From: Salinarimonas chemoclinalis
GTDB taxonomy: Bacteria; Pseudomonadota; Alphaproteobacteria; Rhizobiales; Beijerinckiaceae
Assembly (NCBI RefSeq): GCF_041514305.1
Contig: NZ_JBGMWH010000008.1
Span: 1 to 64,000, forward strand
Length of the DNA stretch: 64,000 bases
Direction: 5' to 3'
Both the position numbers and the translations under genes were made by a program. Shown piece after piece: positions 33,622 to 41,714 of this stretch (position 1 is the stretch's first letter; every line of letters begins with the position of its first letter). Under the pieces are notes generated by a model. That model worked only from the letters and a program-made list of their open reading frames with translations. It ran no database searches and was not told where the DNA came from.

Positions 33622-34635
33622 CTACTCCGCCGCGACGCCCACCTCCGGCCGCCCGCGCTCCTCCACCGCGATGTCGAGCGTCCAGGCGAGGCCCCGGCAG
33701 AGGCGCTCGAACGCCTCCGCGGCGAAGCGGAACATGCGCCGGGCGCGCAACGAGCCGTGGACCGCGTGGGGGTCGAGCGCGTAGTCGATCTCGCCGCCTT
33801 CCGCGCGGATGCGCGCCGCGAGCTCCACGAGCTCGAGGTGGAGCGGGTCCTTCTGCGCCGCCCAGGCGAAGGTCCGGGGCAGGGGGCCGATGCGGGCGGC
33901 GCGCAGGGGCGAGGCGCCGGCGGAGTCGACGTGGAGGAAGCGCGGGCCGAGGTAGGTGCTCGTGAAGACGTACATCTCCTCGGCGAAGGCCGGATCGACG
34001 TCCGTCACCTCGCGCCGCGCCCAGCGATGGACGTCGAAGACCGGATTGACCGGCAGGGCGCCGCGCAGGCGCGGGCCGCCCTTGGCGGCGAGCACCATCG
34101 GCGCGGAGATCGCGAAGTTGCCGCCGCAGCTCTCGCCGCCGAAGGCGATCCGGTCGGGATCGACCTCCAGCTCGCGGGCGCGGGCGAACACCTCCTCGAT
34201 CACCGCCACGCAGTCGAGCAGCGGTACGGGAAAGGGATGCTCGGGGGCGATCCGGTAGGCGAAGGTGACGACGGAGATCCCGAGGCGCGCGGCGATGTCG
34301 GAGGCGATACCGTCCGTCATCCACAGTTCGCCGCACACGAAGCCGCCGCCGTGCGCGTAGACCAGGCACGGCGTCTCGCCCGTCGCGTCGCGGGGGCGGA
34401 AGAGGCGCCCGCGGATGCAGGTCGCGTCGGGCAGGTCGAAGACGAGTTCGCGGGTGACGACGGCCTCGTTCACGCTGTTGGGAAAGGTGCGGAAGAGGTC
34501 CAGGAACTCGCGGCGAAAGCGCGAGAGCTCGCGCAGCGCTTCCACGTCGTCGATGACCGTGGCGTAGATGCGGTTGTACTCGGCGACCTCCGCCTCGGGA
34601 TCATAGGGCGCCGGCTCTCCTGGTGCGTTTCTCAT
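33622..34635 (-). CDS. HSL-type alpha/beta hydrolase, copy A
   Basis: 337-residue paralogue of the next gene, with HGGGFVCGELW, nucleophile motif GGESCGGN and C-terminal DPHAVHG. Its ATG overlaps the Rieske stop (ATGA) and GGAGATC lies upstream, so it is translated from the same transcript as the methyltransferase and diiron oxidase. Substrate unknown. Two esterases after a Rieske protein is not an arrangement I recognise from the streptozotocin cluster, so these genes may give a different end product or detoxify one. Confidence 0.85.
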   Translation of the reverse strand: MRNAPGEPAPYDPEAEVAEYNRIYATVIDDVEALRELSRFRREFLDLFRTFPNSVNEAVVTRELVFDLPDATCIRGRLFRPRDATGETPCLVYAHGGGFVCGELWMTDGIASDIAARLGISVVTFAYRIAPEHPFPVPLLDCVAVIEEVFARARELEVDPDRIAFGGESCGGNFAISAPMVLAAKGGPRLRGALPVNPVFDVHRWARREVTDVDPAFAEEMYVFTSTYLGPRFLHVDSAGASPLRAARIGPLPRTFAWAAQKDPLHLELVELAARIRAEGGEIDYALDPHAVHGSLRARRMFRFAAEAFERLCRGLAWTLDIAVEERGRPEVGVAAE

Positions 34636-35063
34636 GCGGGGATCTCCTCGGGATGCGGGGAAGCGGTCGGTTCGGGGCATCTCGCCGGCGGACGCGTCGC
34701 GGACGCGCCGGCCTCGCCGGGCGCGGCGAGGTAGACCCGCCGCTGCACGGCGCGCGCCGTCGCGTCCGGCACGACCGCCCGGACGACGGCGCCGACGCGG
34801 ATCGCCGGCGCGCCGCGGCGGATCAGGCCGGACCACGAGAAGGCCGTGCCGTGCCACGGGCAGCGCACCGCCCGCGCGTCGCAGGTACCGAGCCGCAGCG
34901 GACCGCCGCGGTGGCTGCAGGTCCCCTCGATGACGCTCCAGCCGCCCGCCGGCGTCTCGACGAGGACCCATTCCATCGCCGCGCCGGCGATGCAGGCGCC
35001 CCGCGCGAGCGGCAACGTCACCACCGCGCGGCCGGCGCTCTCGCGAGCAGGGCTCACAGCCAT
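34632..35063 (-). CDS. Rieske [2Fe-2S] ferredoxin-like protein
   Basis: 143-residue protein with a single Rieske domain: CSHRGGPL and CPWHGTAFSW provide the Cys-X-His and Cys-X2-His cluster ligands. There is no catalytic oxygenase domain, so it should act as an electron carrier. The C-terminal 40 residues are Pro/Ala-rich. Its start overlaps the stop of the diiron oxidase by 10 bases and its stop overlaps the hydrolase start, so it is made with both. A natural role is supplying electrons to the diiron centre of the upstream oxidase; that is inference. Confidence 0.88.
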   Translation of the reverse strand: MAVSPARESAGRAVVTLPLARGACIAGAAMEWVLVETPAGGWSVIEGTCSHRGGPLRLGTCDARAVRCPWHGTAFSWSGLIRRGAPAIRVGAVVRAVVPDATARAVQRRVYLAAPGEAGASATRPPARCPEPTASPHPEEIPA

Positions 35064-36493
35064 GCGCGGTGATCCCCGATCGAGTGGATCTCGTAGAGGC
35101 AGCGCTCGCTGTCGATGATCGCGCCGTGCAGGCGCTGGGCGCGGATCACCGTTCCCTCGCCCGCCTCGAGGCGGGTGTAGCGGTCGTGGCCGATCCAGAA
35201 GTGCATGACGCCCTCGCGGATCCAGCAGAGTTCGTCGCCGTCGTGCACGTGCATGACCGAGAGCTCGCCGCGCGGCTCGTCGATCGGGGCGAGCGGCGGG
35301 CGCTCGGCGGCGGGCCTCGCCTCGATGTTCGCCAGGATGCCCGGCGCGAGCCGCTTGCAGGGAGCGGCCGCGTCCATCCAGCCGACCTGGGCGCAGAAGT
35401 CGCGCTCGGCCAGCTCCGCGAGCAGCTTCGCCTCCTCGAACCCGCGCAGGATGTCGGGGATCACGCCCTCGCCGAAGGCGTCGATCGCCGGCAGGACGAC
35501 GTTCTCGAGCGCCATGCGGCTGTGGTGCATGTCTATGTGCGCGTGCTCGGCGAAGTAGCCGAGCGCGATCTCGTCGCCGAAGACGCGGCCGAGACCCTGC
35601 GACCACTCCCGCGTGGCGCGGATGAAGCCCGTCTCAGCCTGGAAGAGCGCGCCGAGGTAGCGGAAGAAGTGGCGCGGGTTGCGGCAGACGTAGTTGAAGT
35701 AGTTGTTCATCATCAGGCTGCCGCTGAGATAGAACTGCCAATGTGTGTGCGCGGCGGGGCTGAGCCCGACGGAGGAGAGCGTCTCCTCGTAGAGGGTCGA
35801 ATGCTTGGCGGAGTGGACGCCGTAGCCGTACTCGTCGATCAGGACCTTGAAGATCTCCGACTGGATCGGTCCGTAATTGCCGATCGTCGTGCGCGCCATG
35901 GGCGAGGATTCCAGCAGGAAGTCGCTGGCGAGCTGGATCAGGAAGGTCTTGGCCGCGTGCCGCGGGTCCGGCGAGGCCTCGATCGCCGCCATCGCCGCGT
36001 TGCCCTGCGCCGTTTCCTCCTGCGTCACGTAGGCCTCGAGATAGGCCTTCGCGTCCGACCGCCGCCAGCGGCCGGAGAGGTCGATCTCGTCGTCGAGGAA
36101 GGAGAACACGGTCTCCTCCAGCCGCCGGCGCACGATGTCGAGGGCCGCCTGCGTGCGCGGCGCGTAGAAGAGCGCGAAGTCCGCGGCGAAGTGCGCGTCC
36201 GGCGTACGCGGCAGGAGCACGAACTCCGCCTCGTAGGCGGTCTGCAGGATGCGGTTGGCGACGAGCGACTTGTAGGTCGTCGGCTCGTGCGCACCGAGCG
36301 GGGTCGCGAAGTCGACGTGGGCGAAGGTCTGCGGGCGCAGCGTACGGCGGAACGGCGTGCCCTCGAGGTCCCACTCCTCCTGGTCGGCGAAGAGCGGCAG
36401 GTCGCGGACAACGGCGAGCGCGTCGGCGAAGCCGCCGATCGAAGCCTCGTCGAGCGACGCGGACGGCGCGAGGGTGGTGATCATCTCGTTCAT
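35054..36493 (-). CDS. sznF: SznF-like diiron oxidase-cupin fusion (candidate N-nitrosourea synthase)
   Basis: 479-residue protein: helical N-terminus (1-130), haem-oxygenase-like diiron domain (about 140-345), and C-terminal cupin (about 395-479). In SznF of streptozotocin biosynthesis the diiron domain hydroxylates N-methyl-arginine twice and the cupin iron rearranges it to an N-nitrosourea. Candidate diiron ligands here are E195, E221, H231, E287, H317, D321 and H324; their spacing equals that of the SznF ligands as I recall them (E189, E215, H225, E281, H311, D315, H318). Cupin ligands H415, H417 and H456 match H407, H409 and H448 in spacing. Length is close to the recalled 471. ATGA overlap with the PRMT-type gene upstream. 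Product identity is not proven by sequence. Confidence 0.9.
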   Translation of the reverse strand: MNEMITTLAPSASLDEASIGGFADALAVVRDLPLFADQEEWDLEGTPFRRTLRPQTFAHVDFATPLGAHEPTTYKSLVANRILQTAYEAEFVLLPRTPDAHFAADFALFYAPRTQAALDIVRRRLEETVFSFLDDEIDLSGRWRRSDAKAYLEAYVTQEETAQGNAAMAAIEASPDPRHAAKTFLIQLASDFLLESSPMARTTIGNYGPIQSEIFKVLIDEYGYGVHSAKHSTLYEETLSSVGLSPAAHTHWQFYLSGSLMMNNYFNYVCRNPRHFFRYLGALFQAETGFIRATREWSQGLGRVFGDEIALGYFAEHAHIDMHHSRMALENVVLPAIDAFGEGVIPDILRGFEEAKLLAELAERDFCAQVGWMDAAAPCKRLAPGILANIEARPAAERPPLAPIDEPRGELSVMHVHDGDELCWIREGVMHFWIGHDRYTRLEAGEGTVIRAQRLHGAIIDSERCLYEIHSIGDHRAWL

Positions 36494-37506
36494 GAGGGTC
36501 TCCTGTCGTCCGAGGTCGCATCGATGTCGCAGGCGGCGTCCAGGGCGCAGCCCGCGTCCGCGCCGGGAGCTTCGGGGAGTATCGTGACGCGCGTCCCGGC
36601 GACGCGGATCGAGAGCGGCACGGGCACGCCGGCGCGCACGGGGAGGGGCGTCGGGAAGAGGCATACCGCCTGGTGCCAGTGGGTGGGGGTGGTGCGCGGG
36701 TCGTTGGAGATGCCCACCTCGCCGCCGAAGGGCGCGTCGAACCAGAACAGGACGCCGTGCGCGAGGCCGGCGCGGGAGGGCGTCGCCGTCGCTTCGGCGC
36801 GCAGGCTGCGCGGGGGCGCGCGCTCGAGGTCGACGGCGAGCAGCTCCTTCGGGTCGCACAGGAACGCGTGCGGATGCGCGTTCGCCCGCAGCGGGAAGTG
36901 CCCGCGCGTCGAGAACATGTCGAAGGCGCGGAAGGCCTCCGGGAGCGTGGGGCCGATATGGTTGAGCGCATGCACGTGCGGGCTCTCGAGCAGTGCGCCG
37001 ACGAGCCGCACCCGTGCGGGCAGCAGGCGCCCGCCCGGCGCGAGGAAGCGTTCCCGCGCGTCGGCGAAGCTCGGCAGGATGCCCTCGCCGAAGAAGCCGC
37101 AATCGACGATCTCGCCGGCGACGACGTCGAAGCGCTCCCCGCCGAGATCCTCGAGCGCGAGATCGCTCGACATGCCGCAGACCACGTGCACGCGGTCGGC
37201 GAGGCCAAGGCGCCGAATGGCGTCGCGGGCGAAGGCGGCGAGCGCGGGATCCGCCTCGCAGGTCCAGACCTCGCGGGCGCCCGCCTCGACGAGCAGCGTC
37301 GCCATCAGGCCCGCACCCGTGCCGATCTCCAGCACGCGCCGGCCGGCGAGCCCGGCCGCGGCGAAGGCCACCCGCAGCGCGTGCGTGCGGCGATGATCGT
37401 TCATCATGGCGAAGTGCCAGCGCGGGATCGGCTGGATCGGGGGCGCCGCCGGAACCAGGCCGTGGGCACGGGACGCGGCGAGCGTACGGGTGTCGACGTC
37501 GTTCAT
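36490..37506 (-). CDS. PRMT-type methyltransferase (SznE-like, candidate arginine N-methylase)
   Basis: 338-residue protein with the protein-arginine-methyltransferase layout: RWHFAMMNDHRRTHALRVAF before the SAM site, VLEIGTGAGLMATLLVEAGA (motif I), a double-E loop in GEIVDCGFFGEGILP that would grip a guanidine, and a THW loop in TPTHWHQAV. Bacterial free-arginine methylases such as SznE have this fold and supply N-methyl-arginine to SznF. Its stop overlaps the SznF-like start and its start overlaps the regulator stop, both as ATGA. The pairing makes arginine the likely substrate; a protein substrate is the alternative. Confidence 0.87.
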   Translation of the reverse strand: MNDVDTRTLAASRAHGLVPAAPPIQPIPRWHFAMMNDHRRTHALRVAFAAAGLAGRRVLEIGTGAGLMATLLVEAGAREVWTCEADPALAAFARDAIRRLGLADRVHVVCGMSSDLALEDLGGERFDVVAGEIVDCGFFGEGILPSFADARERFLAPGGRLLPARVRLVGALLESPHVHALNHIGPTLPEAFRAFDMFSTRGHFPLRANAHPHAFLCDPKELLAVDLERAPPRSLRAEATATPSRAGLAHGVLFWFDAPFGGEVGISNDPRTTPTHWHQAVCLFPTPLPVRAGVPVPLSIRVAGTRVTILPEAPGADAGCALDAACDIDATSDDRRPS

Positions 37507-38309
37507 CGGGTTCTCCTCTCGGCGCCGTGCCCGGCCGGGTGGGCGACCGACGGATGGGATGTCGCGTGGGGTGCGGGGCGCAGCCCCGCGAGAGACCGGC
37601 GCAGCCGCTCGACGAGCGCGCGCTCGCGCGGGCCTGTCGCGGCGGCGAGTTCCGCGCGCAGCGGCGCGAGCGCGTCCAGCACGAGGGCCCGCAGCCCCGG
37701 GTCGTGCAAGGGCGCCAGCCGGGCGTGGGGGAGGAGCCGCCGCAGCTCCGAGCGCGTGTCCGCGCGCTCGGCGCCGAGCGACAGGTGGCACAGGCCGCGC
37801 TCGGTGAAGCCGAGGTGGAGCCGGCGTGCGCCGACCGGAAGGCCGAGATGGTAGATCGAGACGCCGCTGCCGCCCGCGCGGATCGCCGAGGGTGTGAGGC
37901 CCGCCTCGTCGCGCAGGGCGGCGTATCCTTGGGAGGCGGAGCCGAAGCCCGCGGCGAAGATGGCCTGCGTCACGCCGTCGCCGTTCTCCAGCGCCCGACG
38001 CAGCCGCGCGCGGCGCACCGCGATGCCGTATCGAGTCGGGGAAAGCCCCACGATGCGCTTGAAGAGCCGCTGGAAGTGCGACGGGCTCAGGCCCGCCGCG
38101 CGGGCGAGATCCGCCAGCCGCGGCTGGGCCTCCGCCCGCTCGATCGTCCGCACCGCGACGGCGATCCGCCCGGCGATCGGGCTCGGGGCCGGCGGGTCGA
38201 ACGGCGCGCCGGCCGGCTCGCCGGCGCGGTCGCGATCCGTCTCGGGCGGGATGTTCGGCGTCGGCGGTCGCCGGACGGGGCCAATCGCCGCCTGCTCGCT
38301 CGCGTGCAT
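37503..38309 (-). CDS. Ada-like AraC regulator lacking both methyl-acceptor cysteines
   Basis: 268-residue protein. Residues about 50-140 are an AraC-type double HTH very like that of Ada (LADLARAAGLSPSHFQRLFK, GVTQAIFAAGFGSASQGYAA, GLTPSAIRAGG). Residues about 150-215 resemble the ribonuclease-like part of the Ada alkyltransferase (LHLGFTERGLCHLSLGA). The zinc/Cys methyl-acceptor domain of Ada is absent and so is the C-terminal active-site PCHR domain; the only Cys is in GLCHL. It is first in the operon and probably regulates it. Start 38309 has GGAGGAA upstream. Since the operon may make an alkylating N-nitroso compound, an alkylation-response ancestry is notable. Confidence 0.82.
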   Translation of the reverse strand: MHASEQAAIGPVRRPPTPNIPPETDRDRAGEPAGAPFDPPAPSPIAGRIAVAVRTIERAEAQPRLADLARAAGLSPSHFQRLFKRIVGLSPTRYGIAVRRARLRRALENGDGVTQAIFAAGFGSASQGYAALRDEAGLTPSAIRAGGSGVSIYHLGLPVGARRLHLGFTERGLCHLSLGAERADTRSELRRLLPHARLAPLHDPGLRALVLDALAPLRAELAAATGPRERALVERLRRSLAGLRPAPHATSHPSVAHPAGHGAERRTR

Positions 38310-38510
38310 GATCTGATTCCTCCCTCGGACCCAGCCCGGCGCTTGCATTGGTTGCTTTTGTTGGCGCGATACGAGGGATACATTCTATTGAGAGTTGGGG
38401 CATCCGGTTTCTTGCTATTTCGGGAAATCCTCCCATCCGCGAGCGGCCGAGGCCGCGGGCGGATGCCGCGGTTGGAGTCCGGGTGCCGGACGCCGGCACG
38501 GCCCGGCCCG

Positions 38511-39467
38511 TCAGGCCTTCGTGGCGCGTGCGAGCGCGCCCGCCACCGAGAGAACGAAGAACAGGCCGACGGACACGGCGGTCGCGGTCGTCACCGGCAG
38601 GCCGAGGACGAGGGTCTGGAGGGCGAAGGTCAGGCTCGGAGCGAAGGAGAGGATGATCTTCGCCGTGATGGCGTTCGTGCGCACGACGCCGATCTGGAGC
38701 GCGAAGTTCGGCAGCACGATCAACACCGCGACCAGCCCGGCCACAGCGAAGAGCCGCTCGTCCAGGAGCGTGACGAGGGGCGGTCCGGCGACGAGGACCC
38801 CGACGATCGCGAGCGCGCCGGTGAGCTGGAAGCGCAGCCCCATGATCTCGGTGGGCGCGAGGCCGCGCAGGGCGAGACCCTGCGACTGCAGGATCGAGAC
38901 GGTGATCGCGAGCCCGCTCGCGAACGCGCACAGGTTGCCCACGAGCAGGGCCGGCCCGGCGCCCTGCGCCAGCGCGACGCCGCCCGTCCCCAGCGCGAGG
39001 CCGAGCGCGAGCAGGAACTGCAGCAGGTAGGCGAGCCGTTCCCGCGGGCCGATCCGCGCGCCGGCGCCGAGCGCCTCCCCGGGCTTCGCACGGGCGACGA
39101 GCCAGGCGGCGAAGAGCGGGCCCGCCGCCGACCAGATCGTGATCACGATCGCCGGCGGGCTGTTCGCCAGCGCGGCGAAGTAGAGGAGCCAGGCGGCCGC
39201 CGTCGTGGCGTTGACGCCGAGCGCGAGGCGCCCGGCGCCCCGGAAGGCCTCGCGCTTCGTGCGCAGGGCGCGCAGCAGGAAGGGGCCGAACGCCAGGTTG
39301 GTGACGGCGAAGGCCAGCGCGGCGACGACGAGGGGCGGCTCGGCCCGCAGCTGATCGGAGAGGAAGACGTCCCGCACCGCCGAGAGGAGCGTGAAGCTCG
39401 CCACGAGCCCCGGCCCCAGGAGGAGCCGCGCCGCGGCCCCCGTACGCATGCCCACGACCGTCTCCAT
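38511..39467 (-). CDS. EamA/DMT-type membrane transporter
   Basis: 318-residue protein with about ten hydrophobic segments in two halves, the pattern of drug/metabolite transporters (EamA-like), for example AIVITIWSAAGPLFAAWLVA and ILSFAPSLTFALQTLVLGLP. It is transcribed toward the SznF-like operon from 200 bases upstream of its regulator, so it may export that operon's product or precursor. It also follows cheR by 93 bases on the same strand. An alternative start is at 39449. Substrate unknown. Confidence 0.72.
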   Translation of the reverse strand: METVVGMRTGAAARLLLGPGLVASFTLLSAVRDVFLSDQLRAEPPLVVAALAFAVTNLAFGPFLLRALRTKREAFRGAGRLALGVNATTAAAWLLYFAALANSPPAIVITIWSAAGPLFAAWLVARAKPGEALGAGARIGPRERLAYLLQFLLALGLALGTGGVALAQGAGPALLVGNLCAFASGLAITVSILQSQGLALRGLAPTEIMGLRFQLTGALAIVGVLVAGPPLVTLLDERLFAVAGLVAVLIVLPNFALQIGVVRTNAITAKIILSFAPSLTFALQTLVLGLPVTTATAVSVGLFFVLSVAGALARATKA

Positions 39468-39560
39468 CCCCGACGCCCTCCGATGCCGATCATCGAGAGG
39501 GAGCTTCGGGAGACGCGGGCGGCGGCGCCACCCGTTTCCTGCACAGGCGGCGCGCCGTCC

Positions 39561-40415
39561 TCAGGCGCTCGCGGCGAGCCGCGGCGCGCCGGCCGCGGGC
39601 TGTGCGCGGGCGGGGACGTAGAGGCCGCGGTGCTCGGGATGCGGCTGGAAGGCGCTGGTGAGTCCGATCACGGTCTCGGCGGCGCCCAGGAACAGCGCGC
39701 CGTCGGCGGCGAGCGCGTTGGAGAGGCGCCGCAGCACGTCCGCCTTCGTCGGTTGGTCGAAGTAGATCAGCACGTTGCGGCAGAAGACGATATCGAACTG
39801 GCCGAGGCTGGAGAAGTCGCGGATCAGGTTCAGCGGCCGGAACTGGACCATGTTCTTGATCGCAGGCGAGATCCGCCACTGCTCGCCGTCCTGCTTGAAG
39901 TGCTTGAGCAGCATCTGGATCGGCAGGCCGCGCTGGACCTCGAACTGCGAGTAGACGCCGGCCTTGGCCTTGGCGAGAACCTCGTCGGCGAGGTCGGTCG
40001 CGAGGATGTCGACCTGCACCCCGCCGAGGCGCGGCTTCATCTCGTCGACGATCATCGCGAGCGAGTAGGGCTCCTGGCCCGTCGAGGCGGCGGCGCACCA
40101 GATGCGCAGGCGCTTCTGCGTCGCGCGCGCGGCGGCGAGCTTGGGCAGGAGCTGGTCGCGGAAGATGTCGAACGGCGTCTTGTCGCGGAAGAAGAACGTC
40201 TCGTTCGTCGTCATCGCCTCGACGACTTCCGTCTCGATGGCGGAGTTGCGCCCGCCGCGCAGCACCTGCACCAGCTGGGGGAGGCCCGGGATCTGGTGCT
40301 TGCGGCACACCGGCCCGAGCCGGCTCTCGACGAGGTAGCGCTTCTCGGGCGCGAGCGAGAGGCCCGAGCGCGACTTGAGGAGCGCGCGCAGGTATTCGAA
40401 GTCGGCGTCCGTCAT
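39561..40415 (-). CDS. cheR: Chemotaxis protein methyltransferase CheR
   Basis: CheR methylates glutamates of chemoreceptors. The 284-residue product has the N-terminal CheR helical domain (DFEYLRALLKSRSGLSL, MTTNETFFFRDKTPF) and the SAM-binding domain (RIWCAAASTGQEPYSLAM, DILATDLADEVL, FDIVFCRNVLIYF). Length is normal. Its ATG overlaps the cheB stop. Last gene of the che operon. Confidence 0.96.
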   Translation of the reverse strand: MTDADFEYLRALLKSRSGLSLAPEKRYLVESRLGPVCRKHQIPGLPQLVQVLRGGRNSAIETEVVEAMTTNETFFFRDKTPFDIFRDQLLPKLAAARATQKRLRIWCAAASTGQEPYSLAMIVDEMKPRLGGVQVDILATDLADEVLAKAKAGVYSQFEVQRGLPIQMLLKHFKQDGEQWRISPAIKNMVQFRPLNLIRDFSSLGQFDIVFCRNVLIYFDQPTKADVLRRLSNALAADGALFLGAAETVIGLTSAFQPHPEHRGLYVPARAQPAAGAPRLAASA

Positions 40416-41638
40416 GCCGCGCCTCCGGTGAGCAGGGACTTGAGGGCCGGCGCGAGCGCCGGCAGCGGCAGGATGTCGTGGGCGAGGCCGGCGCGGGCGA
40501 TCGAGCCCGGCATGCCCCACACGGTGCTCGTCGCCTCGTCCTGGGCGTAGACGAGCCCGCCGGCGGCGACGAGCGCCTTCGCGCCGAGCGTGCCGTCCGA
40601 GCCCATGCCCGTGAGCACGACGGAGAGCGCCGAGGCGCCGTACACGGAGGCGGCGTCGCGGAAGAGGACGTCGACCGCGGGCTTGCAGAAGTTCTCCGGC
40701 GGGCCGTCGTCGATCCGTACGTGGACCGCGCCCGTGGAGTCCTTGCGCAGGCCCATGTGCTTGCCGCCGGGCGCCACGTAGATGCGCCCGGGCTCGAGCT
40801 TCTCGCCGTCGCGGCCCTCGGCGGCGGGCATGCGCGTCTGCGTGCCGAGATGCTCGGCGAACACGGCGGTGAAGATCGGCGGCATGTGCTGGACGATCAG
40901 TACCGGCACGGATTTCAGCGCGGGCGCGAGGGCGGACAGCACCTCGCCCACGGCGCGGGGGCCGCCGGTCGAGGCGCCGACGAGGAGCGCCTTGGGATGG
41001 ACGAGGCCGGGGCGGGGCCGCACCGCGACCCGCGTGGTCTGGAGGCGCGCCTGTGCCGCGTCCGGCGCGGGGCGGATCTGGCCGACGACGGGCGCCGAGA
41101 CGGGCGTGCGCGTCGTCGGGGCGAAGCCGGTGCGCGGCGCGGGCGCCGCGGCGGGGGAGGTGGATCGCATCGCGGGGATGGCGGGGCCGCGGCGGTGGCG
41201 CGCGGCGAGGCCCTGGACCTTGGCGATCAGCTCCTGGCGGAAGCTCGCGGACGTGGTCACGCCGCGGTGGCTCTCGGGCTTGGGAAGATAGTCGGTCGCG
41301 CCCATCGAGAGGCACTTGAGCGAGACCTGGGCGTTGCGCTGGGTGAGCGTGGAGATGACGATGATCGTCGCCCGGGGCGCCTTGGCGAGCAGCAGCGGCA
41401 GGGCCTGGAGCCCGTCCATCTCCGGCATCTCGATGTCGAGCACGATGATGTCGGGGCGCGCCCGCTCCACCTGCTCGACGGCGACGCGGCCGTTCGAGCA
41501 GGTCGCGGCGACGACGAAGCCCTCCTCCTCGAGCCAGCGGGAAGTGAGCCCGCGCACGACGACGGAATCGTCGACGATCATGACGCGCGTCGCTTGCGGC
41601 GGTGCGTTGTGAGAGGTCGAGGCGAGGGCGGAGGACAT
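40412..41638 (-). CDS. cheB: Chemotaxis response regulator methylesterase CheB
   Basis: CheB removes methyl groups from chemoreceptors when phosphorylated. The 408-residue product has a receiver domain (about residues 17-135; MIVDDSVVV, phospho-Asp in IIVLDIEMPEMDG), a Pro/Ala-rich linker, and the methylesterase domain (about 210-405) with Ser in LLVGASTGGPRAV, His in VQHMPPIFTAVF and Asp in LTGMGSDG. It follows cheY by 76 bases. Confidence 0.96.
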   Translation of the reverse strand: MSSALASTSHNAPPQATRVMIVDDSVVVRGLTSRWLEEEGFVVAATCSNGRVAVEQVERARPDIIVLDIEMPEMDGLQALPLLLAKAPRATIIVISTLTQRNAQVSLKCLSMGATDYLPKPESHRGVTTSASFRQELIAKVQGLAARHRRGPAIPAMRSTSPAAAPAPRTGFAPTTRTPVSAPVVGQIRPAPDAAQARLQTTRVAVRPRPGLVHPKALLVGASTGGPRAVGEVLSALAPALKSVPVLIVQHMPPIFTAVFAEHLGTQTRMPAAEGRDGEKLEPGRIYVAPGGKHMGLRKDSTGAVHVRIDDGPPENFCKPAVDVLFRDAASVYGASALSVVLTGMGSDGTLGAKALVAAGGLVYAQDEATSTVWGMPGSIARAGLAHDILPLPALAPALKSLLTGGAA

Positions 41639-41714
41639 GACGCGCGCTCGAAGGTAGCGCGGCGCGGCCGGCGAGGCGGCTGCGGCGCGAGGGCTGACGA
41701 ACCGGGGACGCGGC

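Larger units (their letters stand above)
32500..34635. repeat. Tandem gene duplication with near-identical 3' halves
   Basis: The two hydrolase genes (32500-33513 and 33622-34635) align without gaps. By hand count, about 46 of the first 136 residues differ but only about 10 of the last 200. Synonymous positions are also conserved in the near-identical part, which points to gene conversion rather than selection alone. Confidence 0.85.

Noticed and set aside
32462..34369. Single open frame spanning both hydrolase genes
   Set aside because: It is an out-of-frame reading of the tandem copies and has no hydrolase motif; the real frames have HGGG and GESCG.
35054..36493. Plain TenA or haem oxygenase-like protein of unknown role
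   Set aside because: The C-terminal cupin with three placed histidines and the exact SznF-like ligand spacing argue for a SznF-type fusion.
36993..40550. Very long plus-strand open frame of over 1100 codons
   Set aside because: It is antisense to the methyltransferase, regulator, transporter and cheR genes, and its protein is Arg/Gly/Ala-rich with no domain; an effect of very high GC.
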